This document shows positions 16,104 through 22,549 of a stretch of 36,517 bases of DNA, piece after piece. Made by a program: the position numbers and the translations under genes. The notes under the pieces are model-generated. The model was not told the DNA's origin. It did no database searches and saw only the letters and a program-made list of their open reading frames with translations. Each line of letters begins with the position of its first letter. Positions within the stretch are counted from its first letter, which is position 1. This DNA is from Ignavibacteria bacterium (GTDB lineage: Bacteria > Bacteroidota > Ignavibacteria > Kapaibacteriales > UBA2268), in contig JAAYTD010000072.1 of the NCBI GenBank assembly GCA_012518115.1, positions 1-36,517 of the forward strand, given 5' to 3'.

Positions 16104-17038
16104 TATCGCTCATTTCCCATATTATTGATAAATTGTTCTGAGGAGATGTGTTTTACTAATATACTTACTCTTCTATTTGATACATCAAACGGGTTACTTT
16201 CATTTTTTAATTTTTTGTCTGCATAGCCGGCAACAGTTATAATTTGACCGTTCCAAGTTCCATTTTGTTCAAGTACTTTTCGGGCAGCATTAGCTCTGTC
16301 GGTTGAGAGCTCCCAGTTTGAATAAATAGAAGGTGAAGAATATTTACGGCTGTCAGTATGTCCTGCTATTTCTATAGGATTAGGAAGCATACCTATTTTT
16401 TTAGCTAGTTGAGATAGAATTTGAACTGCAGCAGGTTTTAATTTTGCACTACCTATTTCAAAGAAATGATTATCTTGAGATTCTATAAGTTCAATTTGTA
16501 ATCCTTCAGGAGCTATTTCTATACTAAGAGAAGAGACTAGATCTTGCATTTCTAACGATTTACCCCTTAGTTCACTTACAGTTTGTCGTATATCATTACT
16601 AACTTGTTGCACTTTTTCTGCAGCAGCTACGCTATCTTGCATTGCCTGCATTAAACTTTGTTCTATTTTTAGAGTAGTGTCTTGGTCTTCTCCTTCACTA
16701 AAAGACCAAGTGAAACTCTTTGGTTCACTTCCTTTTCCTTCACCTTTTCCACCACCTTTCGCAGGAAATTCGTGCATATCAATAGGTGAGGTTTTTTGTC
16801 CAGTAAATATATCAAATTGGCTAGGGTCATTAAAGTATTCTGCAACTCCTGCTTTAGTTTCTTCGCCTTGCGCTAAGATCCACATTACAATAAAAAAAGC
16901 CATCATAGCAGTAACGAAATCAGAGTAAGCAACTTTCCATGCGCCTCCGTGATGTCCGTGTGCTGCTTTCTTTATCTTTTTTATTATAATAGGTTGTTCG
17001 GAACTTGATTGACTTTGTATTTCGTTTTCTTCTGCCAT
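16103..17038 (-). CDS. motB: Flagellar stator protein MotB
   Basis: MotB is the peptidoglycan-anchored half of the proton- (or sodium-) driven stator. The diagnostic N-terminal block is present: a His-rich cytoplasmic segment, then 'GGAWKVAYSDFVTAMMAFFI' (31-50) with the essential ion-carrying Asp40 at the start of the single membrane helix. A Gly/Lys linker and a helical plug/linker region (about 110-175) lead to the OmpA-like wall-binding domain (about 180-298), with 'IAGHTDSRKY' (224-233), 'NWELSTDRANAARKVL' (241-256) and a late 'NRR' (288-290). The 311 aa length is standard. Its stop shares a base with the next ATG (TAATG), and motA ends 39 bp upstream. Distinguished from ExbD/TolR by the WKVAYSDFVTAMMAFF block and the OmpA domain. 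Confidence 0.95.
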   Translation of the reverse strand: MAEENEIQSQSSSEQPIIIKKIKKAAHGHHGGAWKVAYSDFVTAMMAFFIVMWILAQGEETKAGVAEYFNDPSQFDIFTGQKTSPIDMHEFPAKGGGKGEGKGSEPKSFTWSFSEGEDQDTTLKIEQSLMQAMQDSVAAAEKVQQVSNDIRQTVSELRGKSLEMQDLVSSLSIEIAPEGLQIELIESQDNHFFEIGSAKLKPAAVQILSQLAKKIGMLPNPIEIAGHTDSRKYSSPSIYSNWELSTDRANAARKVLEQNGTWNGQIITVAGYADKKLKNESNPFDVSNRRVSILVKHISSEQFINNMGNER

Positions 17039-17077
17039 AATAATATATTTTTATTTATTTGAACAAATTTAAGTAAA

Positions 17078-17926
17078 TTATTTTCTATAGTGTTCTTCAG
17101 TTTCTTTGAATGTAGGACGATTTGCTGGATCTATAGATCTTCTACCAAATTCTACGGCGACATTTGAAGGAGCTCCTTTCGCATAGGATAAAACAGCTGC
17201 TTTTATAACCATTATATACTTACCTTCTATATTTGCATAAGTTCCCATTAAACTTGCAATTGGTCCAACGATACCATAAGACATAAGCACACCTAAGAAT
17301 GTACCAACTAATGCAGCACCAACGTGATGACCTACAGCTGCGGCACCTTGATCAATAGAACCCATCGTTACAATAATTCCAAGTACAGCGGCAACAATAC
17401 CAATTCCTGGAAAAGCATCAGCAACAACTTGCATTTGAGCTGATGGTACGTGTTCTTCTTCATGTATGCGTTCTAAGTCAGTGTCCATAAGCTCATCTAA
17501 ATCATGAGCAGGAACTCCACCAGAAAGTAAAACCTTTAATGTATCGCAAAGAAAATCAACAGCATGGTGATTAGCTAAAAAAGAAGGATATTTTGAAAAA
17601 ATACTACTTGATGTAGGATTTTCAACATGGGATTCAAGAGCGATTAAACCTTCGCGTTTTGAAAATTGAAAAACTTCATAAAGTAGTTTTAAAAGATCTA
17701 AGTATGCAGCTTTGTTGACGCTAGGACCTTTCAATGTTCCTAACATATCTTTTACAATTTTAATAACGGTAGGCAAGGGGTTAGCTATAAGAATAGAACC
17801 GAGAATTACACCACCTATAGTAACGAATTCAGAGACTTGTAGCAGGGTTAGAGGATTACCGCCCGCCATCATAAATCCGCCTAGCATACTGCCTAATACA
17901 ACAACAATACCAATAATTACAAACAT
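17078..17926 (-). CDS. motA: Flagellar stator protein MotA
   Basis: MotA is the membrane half of the stator that turns ion flow into rotor torque. Four membrane helices are visible: about 1-21, 32-50, 170-190 and 203-225. The torque-generating charged residues of the cytoplasmic loop are in 'SKREGLIALESHV' (89-101), Arg91 and Glu98, and the two functional prolines are Pro173 ('AFPGIGIVAAVLGI') and Pro222 ('GPIASLMG'), at the same numbering as in E. coli MotA. This makes it a genuine MotA rather than ExbB/TolQ. Its ATG immediately follows the upstream TPR gene's stop (TAA-ATG with no gap), so the two are very likely translationally coupled. No other flagellar gene lies in the window. Confidence 0.95.
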   Translation of the reverse strand: MFVIIGIVVVLGSMLGGFMMAGGNPLTLLQVSEFVTIGGVILGSILIANPLPTVIKIVKDMLGTLKGPSVNKAAYLDLLKLLYEVFQFSKREGLIALESHVENPTSSSIFSKYPSFLANHHAVDFLCDTLKVLLSGGVPAHDLDELMDTDLERIHEEEHVPSAQMQVVADAFPGIGIVAAVLGIIVTMGSIDQGAAAVGHHVGAALVGTFLGVLMSYGIVGPIASLMGTYANIEGKYIMVIKAAVLSYAKGAPSNVAVEFGRRSIDPANRPTFKETEEHYRK

Positions 17927-19591
17927 TTATATTTTCCTTTTGTTTTCTAACAAATTAGTTTCGTTTAACTTAACATTTAATTTACTTATTTTATCAATTA
18001 AATTATGATCGTTCGGAGATAATTGCAATGCTTGAGTATAAGCTTCTTTTGCTTCTTTATATTTCTCCATTTTCATATATATATCGGCTAAATGTTCAAA
18101 AACTTCTGCACTTTTTTCTCCTAATTCAATAGATTTCAAAATATATTCTAAAGCAACTTCATAATTTCCTAAATGATAATGAATCCAACCGTATGTATCG
18201 AGATAAGCCGAATTATTCGGTGAAATTTTTATTGCTTGTTCCGAATATAGTAAAGCTTTATCAAGATCTATATTTCTAACACATAAAGAATAAGCATAAT
18301 TATTATTTACAAGAGGATTTTCAGGTTCTAATTTTAATGCCTTTTTAAAATAAACATCTGCTTTGTCAAACTTTTTTAGTGCATCATAAATAGTTGCAAG
18401 CTGTGATAAATTCTCTATTTGTTCAGGACCACGTTCCAAAGATAACTTTGAAAAATGCAAAGCGTTTTCAAGATTATTATTTTGAAAATAATAAAGACTT
18501 AAATAAAATGGATATATCCAATTTTCAACATCTTCATTAGTAAACTCTAAAAGTTTAAGTTCATATTTATCAGGAAATCCGTAAGATAAATATGAAGCTG
18601 CTATCTCTAACGGTAAATTATAATCAGAGCTAGTATTTGTCAGTACACGGTTAAAATACTGAGCTGCTAAATTAGTATCAGATAGCGACAAAGCTATATT
18701 TGCTGATAAAAAATTTAATTTCCAATAAAAGTAAAATCTATTATCTATTAAATCTAAAAATTTGAATTTAATTTTATTAGGAACTTCCTTGCTTCTTATA
18801 AAATGATTTAGTATCATACTATAAGGATATTCTAACTTCACAGCTGAATAATGATCGTCTATAAATTTACAGTGTGCCAATAGTGAATCATAAAGCTTGT
18901 GTTTAATGTAATAATTTATGAGCTCATTTGTAAAAACAATATTGTCCGAAACATTTTTTGCTAATTTTGACAATGTTTTTAGATATAATGTTGAATCATT
19001 AGTTAAACGACAAAGCTCTAAAATTCGTAAATTTATTAAGCTGTTATTATATTTTTCTGTTGCAATTGTATAATAATGCAAAGACTTATTGATATTTTGA
19101 TACTCGTATATTTTTGCAAGAGCAATTAAATGTTTTTCATCTTCTTCAATTTTAACAGCAGTTTCTAATGAAAAAATTGCATTTTGCAAATCCATTTTTC
19201 TAAGGTAAGATTCTGCTAAAATATCATAAGCAGGAATAAAATTTTTATCATATTTTAAAGCTGTTAAAGCATTTTTTATTGCAAAATCCAACTTATCTAA
19301 TGCTAAATAAGATTTAGCTATTAGATAAAAAATTGTTGCTGAAGAATCGTAACGTAATGCCGATTGAAATTCTAAAACAGCTTCAGCGTAATTATTTTGC
19401 ATTTGACAAACTGAGCCTGCTATAAAATGCGAAGTTAATTTCTTATTTTGTTCTGTAGTATCAAAATAATTTAATTTTTTTTGCTGATACTTAAGCCATA
19501 AAAAATCATTTTGTTTATCTTTATTAAAAGAAGAACAAGAATTTAACAAAAATGAAAATAGAAATAATATAAAAAATAAGGGCTTAAGCAT
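17927..19591 (-). CDS. TPR-repeat lipoprotein at the head of the motAB operon
   Basis: A 554-aa protein with a lipoprotein signal (LFSFLLNSC, lipidated Cys19). The rest is almost entirely TPR-type helix pairs. Clear units include 'AGSVCQMQNNYAEAVLEFQS', 'IAKSYLALDKLDFAIKNALT', 'LAESYLRKMDLQNAIFSLET' and, after a more degenerate middle, four good units near the C-terminus ('LATIYDALKKFDKADVYFKK', 'NNYAYSLCVRNIDLDKALLY', 'YGWIHYHLGNYEVALEYILK', 'LADIYMKMEKYKEAKEAYTQ'). No enzyme motif is visible, so it is probably a protein-protein scaffold on the periplasmic or surface side of a membrane. It abuts motA without a gap, which suggests a link to the stator, but this is inference from gene order. 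It could equally be a general envelope TPR protein that happens to be first in the unit. Confidence 0.8.
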   Translation of the reverse strand: MLKPLFFILFLFSFLLNSCSSFNKDKQNDFLWLKYQQKKLNYFDTTEQNKKLTSHFIAGSVCQMQNNYAEAVLEFQSALRYDSSATIFYLIAKSYLALDKLDFAIKNALTALKYDKNFIPAYDILAESYLRKMDLQNAIFSLETAVKIEEDEKHLIALAKIYEYQNINKSLHYYTIATEKYNNSLINLRILELCRLTNDSTLYLKTLSKLAKNVSDNIVFTNELINYYIKHKLYDSLLAHCKFIDDHYSAVKLEYPYSMILNHFIRSKEVPNKIKFKFLDLIDNRFYFYWKLNFLSANIALSLSDTNLAAQYFNRVLTNTSSDYNLPLEIAASYLSYGFPDKYELKLLEFTNEDVENWIYPFYLSLYYFQNNNLENALHFSKLSLERGPEQIENLSQLATIYDALKKFDKADVYFKKALKLEPENPLVNNNYAYSLCVRNIDLDKALLYSEQAIKISPNNSAYLDTYGWIHYHLGNYEVALEYILKSIELGEKSAEVFEHLADIYMKMEKYKEAKEAYTQALQLSPNDHNLIDKISKLNVKLNETNLLENKRKI

Positions 19592-19621
19592 TTTTTAATA
19601 AACTACTTTTATAAATTTATA

Positions 19622-19629
19622 CAAATATA
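19622..19629 (-). promoter_or_regulatory. -7 box of the TPR-motA-motB-receiver-dusB operon
   Basis: On the minus strand this reads TATATTTG; the predicted start is near 19615 and the first ATG at 19591. No clear -33 box. It lies in the 75-bp gap after the glmU-like gene, so the operon is probably transcribed on its own as well. Confidence 0.6.
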
Positions 19630-19666
19630 ATGAAAATAATAAAAATTACTATGATGTTAAATTAAA

Positions 19667-20839
19667 TTATTTTTCATATAAACTTAAATATAGTTTTTTT
19701 TCTTCGTCAGTTAATTTTTTATTGCGTCTTTTTAGAACTATTTCTGCTGTTTTTATTGCTTTTTCAAAATCATACTTCTCTATTTTATTATAACTAGCTA
19801 GCCATGAAAAATCAGGTAAAAACTTAGGTGAGAAGCCGCTTTGAGCAAACATAGAAAATGCTCCGAAGACAGAACCTGTTGCAAGTGTTGAATTTATCGA
19901 GATTTTTGTATGGTCGCCACACATTAATCCTAAAAACAATCTATCTGTATGTATAGTGTTATCATAAAGTTGTACGGAAATTTTTGAATAATTATTTTTC
20001 AAATCTGAATTATTTGTTCCCGCTCCAATATTTACCCATTCGCCAATATAAGAATGTCCTAAAAATCCATCGTGTTGCTTGTTAGAATAGTTATGAAATA
20101 TAGTGTTTTCCAACTCGCCGCCAATTTTACAGTTTTCGCCAAAAGAACAATTTTCATAAATTTTAGCACCTATTTTTATTTTTGTGTTTTTGCCGATATA
20201 GCAAGGAGCTAGTATTGTAGAATTAGGTGTAATTTGAGCTTCGTCATCAATGATTATATATCCTTGATTTGTATCAAGAACAACATTATCAGAAATTTTC
20301 GTATCTTTTCCAACAAACAGATTATCTGAAATTTGCGAAAGATTTTTCAAGAACGGCAAATCATTTTTAATTTCTGTAGTTTGGTAATCTAAAACGTCCC
20401 ATAAATAATTTATAAATTTGACATTATCAATTTCAATTTCTTTATATTTAGTATGTGAGCTCTGTTTTCTTGTTGAAACATCAGGAAAGTAAGTTGCATA
20501 TTTTCTCTTACTTGAATGAAAATATATAACACAATCTTTATTAAGTTTGATTGTTTCTAACATAATTTTACTAATTTTTTCATCAATTAATATCGGAATG
20601 AAAAACTCTAAAATAGATTTTTCTTGAGAGCTAATATTTTGGAAAAGTTCTCTACTTAAAAAAGCATTTAAACGAAAATTGTCGGCAGTTTCATAATATA
20701 TGTTGCAGTTAGGAAAGTAGTTAGCTATTTTTTCAAATAGGCGTAGAGCTCCGCAACGAATTTCCCATATTAAGTGAGTAGCAGAGAAAGGAAAATAATT
20801 TTTTACATCGTCTGTGTTTTCATTTAAAATTATTTGCAT
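19667..20839 (-). CDS. GlmU-like sugar nucleotidyltransferase/acyltransferase (Bacteroidota alternative GlmU type)
   Basis: A 390-aa two-part protein. The N-terminal part is the divergent nucleotidyltransferase of the alternative bacterial GlmU family: it begins 'MQIILNENTDDVKNYFPFSA' and has 'EIRCGALRLFEKI' in place of the family's 'dIRiGILTirEKW'. The C-terminal part (about 165-330) is a left-handed beta-helix of hexapeptide repeats ('VFVGKDTKISDNVVLDTNQG'-like spacing, 'ITPNSTILAPCYIGKNTKIK', 'GHSYIGEWVNIGAGTNNSDL'), as in acetyltransferases such as GlmU. The expected role is making UDP-GlcNAc or a related nucleotide sugar for envelope synthesis; the exact substrate cannot be read. It starts 17 bp after coaX and is probably cotranscribed with it. 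Confidence 0.8.
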   Translation of the reverse strand: MQIILNENTDDVKNYFPFSATHLIWEIRCGALRLFEKIANYFPNCNIYYETADNFRLNAFLSRELFQNISSQEKSILEFFIPILIDEKISKIMLETIKLNKDCVIYFHSSKRKYATYFPDVSTRKQSSHTKYKEIEIDNVKFINYLWDVLDYQTTEIKNDLPFLKNLSQISDNLFVGKDTKISDNVVLDTNQGYIIIDDEAQITPNSTILAPCYIGKNTKIKIGAKIYENCSFGENCKIGGELENTIFHNYSNKQHDGFLGHSYIGEWVNIGAGTNNSDLKNNYSKISVQLYDNTIHTDRLFLGLMCGDHTKISINSTLATGSVFGAFSMFAQSGFSPKFLPDFSWLASYNKIEKYDFEKAIKTAEIVLKRRNKKLTDEEKKLYLSLYEK

Positions 20840-20856
20840 ATTTGTTTTTGTGTTCT

Positions 20857-21591
20857 TTATAAATTATTAATTGTTTTTTCTATACCTAAAATTACAAGGC
20901 CTTCAACAAACTGTGAATTATTTAGACAAGTTCTATTCATTACATCTTGTCCATAGCCACCTGTAAAAAATATATTCGGTGATTTATTCTGTAATTTGAA
21001 CTTTTGAATTTGTTCTACAGCATATTTTATTCCACCTATTGTTGCAACATTAATTCCCGCATTTATAGCATCTTTTGTATTGTTGCCACAAATGGAATTG
21101 TTTAGTTCAAACTCTATTTCTGGTAAATTGGAAGTAAAGTATTGCAGTGCTTTTGCCTGCGTGTAGCTACCGGTCATAATAATTCCACCTAAAGCTATTT
21201 TTTTTTCATCTAATATATTTATAGTAATTGCAGTGCCGCAATCTATGGTTATAATTGGCGGATTTGCTAAATATGAAGCAGCTATTAAACCAAACTTCCT
21301 ATCATTTCCCATTCCTGTTATATTGTCAAAATTTACTTTGTTTTGTGCGTCTAAAAAAAGTGATGCATCAATTAATTCAATAGCTTGTTCCGAATTTATT
21401 TTTGTTACAATTTCTTTTGTAAAAGCAAGTCCTTGTGTACTTACAGAAGAAAAAAAAAGTTTGTTTATATTGTTTGAGATTATTAAATCAATAATTTCTT
21501 TTTCATTTTTGGCAAGATAGTGGAAGCTATGTATAGAATCTCCAATTTTAATTTTAATTTTACTGTTTCCAATATCTAATATTGCTTTCAT
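20857..21591 (-). CDS. coaX: Type III pantothenate kinase
   Basis: CoaX phosphorylates pantothenate in the first step of coenzyme A synthesis; it belongs to the ASKHA fold and is insensitive to CoA feedback. Motifs: 'ILDIGNSKIK' (4-13, phosphate 1 loop with Asp6), 'GMGNDRKFGLIAA' (93-105, substrate/dimer loop), 'ITIDCGTAITI' (114-124, with Asp117) and 'ALGGIIMTG' (133-141, where many homologues have Pro-Gly at the end). 'FFTGGYGQDV' is the adenosine-side block. 244 aa is normal. It has a well-formed promoter and leads the GlmU-like gene. Confidence 0.92.
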   Translation of the reverse strand: MKAILDIGNSKIKIKIGDSIHSFHYLAKNEKEIIDLIISNNINKLFFSSVSTQGLAFTKEIVTKINSEQAIELIDASLFLDAQNKVNFDNITGMGNDRKFGLIAASYLANPPIITIDCGTAITINILDEKKIALGGIIMTGSYTQAKALQYFTSNLPEIEFELNNSICGNNTKDAINAGINVATIGGIKYAVEQIQKFKLQNKSPNIFFTGGYGQDVMNRTCLNNSQFVEGLVILGIEKTINNL

Positions 21592-21650
21592 ATTTTTTAT
21601 TAGCTAGCTAGTTTTATTAAAATATAACAACTTAATACCTTTTAATGTTA

Positions 21651-21682
21651 CAAAAATAACAAGAATTTTTTAGTATTACAAA
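21651..21682 (-). promoter_or_regulatory. Bacteroidota-type promoter of coaX
   Basis: Read on the minus strand: TTTG at 21682-21679, a 20-bp spacer and TATTTTTG at 21658-21651. Predicted start near 21644, leader about 53 nt. Confidence 0.75.
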
Positions 21683-21799
21683 TTTTTACAACAAAGATTG
21701 AGGAATATTTTTTAAACAGTAAAAAACGGATAAATAGTTATGATAATTATGTCTTACTATTATTTTTTTCAGTTGTTGATATTAAGTTTTTTAATAAAA

Positions 21800-21831
21800 T
21801 TTGTTATTTAAGTCAAAAAGTGTTATATTTG
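21800..21831 (+). promoter_or_regulatory. Promoter of tRNA-fMet
   Basis: TTTG at 21800-21803, a 20-bp spacer and TATATTTG at 21824-21831. The predicted start (near 21838) is about 7 nt before the mature tRNA 5' end. Confidence 0.8.
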
Positions 21832-21844
21832 TAAGTCTCAACAT

Positions 21845-21917
21845 CGCGGGGTGGAGCAATTGGTAGCTCGTCGGGCTCATAACCCGAAGGCTTCAGGTTC
21901 AAGTCCTGACCCCGCTA
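21845..21917 (+). tRNA. Initiator tRNA-fMet (anticodon CAT)
   Basis: A full cloverleaf of 73 nt. The anticodon loop CTCATAA is closed by the stem TCGGG/CCCGA, with three consecutive G-C pairs (positions 29-31 with 39-41), the hallmark of initiator tRNAs. The acceptor stem starts CGCGGGG and ends CCCCGCT, leaving position 1-72 unpaired (C against U), another initiator feature; E. coli has C against A. The discriminator is A and the next bases are CTA, so CCA is not encoded. It is a single-gene transcription unit with its own promoter and terminator. Confidence 0.97.
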
Positions 21918-21922
21918 CTAAC

Positions 21923-21958
21923 AACCTCATCTTAATTTTTTTAAGATGAGGTTTTTTT
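21923..21958 (+). terminator. Rho-independent terminator after tRNA-fMet
   Basis: Near-perfect stem of about 13 bp (21923-21935 with 21941-21953), 5-nt T loop and a T7 run at 21952-21958. The T7 is also the left end of the inverted repeat that bounds the next repeat element. Confidence 0.9.
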
Positions 21959-22370
21959 GTCTGAACCAAGATTAAATTAATATTATAGGATTACCAAGAT
22001 TTTTAAATTCAACTTCCCAGAAGGTCGGGCTGCAAATTCCCCTTCGGGACGAAGGGGTGGCAAGCGTTAGCTTGACGGGGTAGTCTATTAAATTCATAAC
22101 CACCTCGCCTGCTACGCAGGCACTCCTCCACAGGAGGAGAATTTTCAACCACCCCATTTTTTACAAGCAATTTGTTTCTTATCCCGTTAGGGATAGAATG
22201 TTGGTAAAAAAGTTTATGTTTTTCTCTGTTTCGCCCCATATGGGACAAGATTAGTAGTTTACATTTTTTTACCGATATTTTGTGCCTACGGCACATATTT
22301 ATGTTTAACTTTTTCTGTTTTGAACAAGATTACCAAAATTTCTCAAAATCATATAAATCACAGTTCAGAC
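21959..22370. repeat. Composite palindromic repeat element bounded by inverted ends
   Basis: The 412-bp island starts with GTCTGAAC (21959-21966) and ends with its exact complement GTTCAGAC (22363-22370); with the flanking T7 (21952-21958) and A7 (22371-22377) the inverted repeat is 15 bp. Just inside both ends are related AAGATTA/GATTACCAA tracts. The interior is a string of separate hairpins: CCCCTTC/GAAGGGG (about 22039-22057), CAAGC/GCTTG, GCCTGC/GCAGGC (22107-22121), CTCCTCC/GGAGGAG (22123-22139), TATCCC/GGGATA (22180-22195) and TGTGCC/GGCACA (22281-22295). There is no coding signal: open frames across it are repeat translations. It is not an IS (no transposase) and not a CRISPR. Confidence 0.75.
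22032..22092 (+). repeat. 61-nt dispersed repeat, copy A
   Basis: It matches copy B (34339-34399) at 60 of 61 positions; the only difference is T/C in the loop of the CAAGC-GTTA-GCTTG hairpin. It contains the CCCCTTC/GAAGGGG hairpin and ends in GACGGGGTAGTCTATTAAA. Confidence 0.9.
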
Positions 22371-22549
22371 AAAAAAATATATTTTTTAACATTTTTTTGA
22401 GCTAATTTACATAATTATTTTGTTATTATAAAAAAAAAGTGTATTTTTGTAGATTGTACTTAACAGTATTTTAACAGATCGTTGCGCGTGAAAAAAAAAT
22501 CGCGTATATGTTTAACTAATTTTATATTTAATTAAGAACAGGACAAAAT
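22371..22549. other. rpsA leader region
   Basis: This contains the rpsA promoter and a leader of about 95 nt. A short GC hairpin (about 22482-22505, TGCGCG with CGCGTA around an A-rich loop) is the only structure I see. Ribosomal protein S1 is autoregulated in other bacteria, but nothing here proves that. Confidence 0.4.
22419..22449 (+). promoter_or_regulatory. Consensus Bacteroidota promoter of rpsA
   Basis: TTTG at 22419-22422, exactly 19 bp, then TATTTTTG at 22442-22449; this is among the best matches in the window. Predicted start near 22456. Confidence 0.85.

Noticed and set aside
22009-22296. 95-codon minus-strand open frame and the overlapping 61-codon frame in the first repeat island
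   Set aside because: They are translations of the palindromic repeats (the 61-nt unit encodes ACHPFVPKGNL-like text), with no promoter or conserved domain.
22021-22300. CRISPR array
   Set aside because: The hairpins differ from each other, spacing is irregular, and there is no identical repeat-spacer pattern or cas gene.
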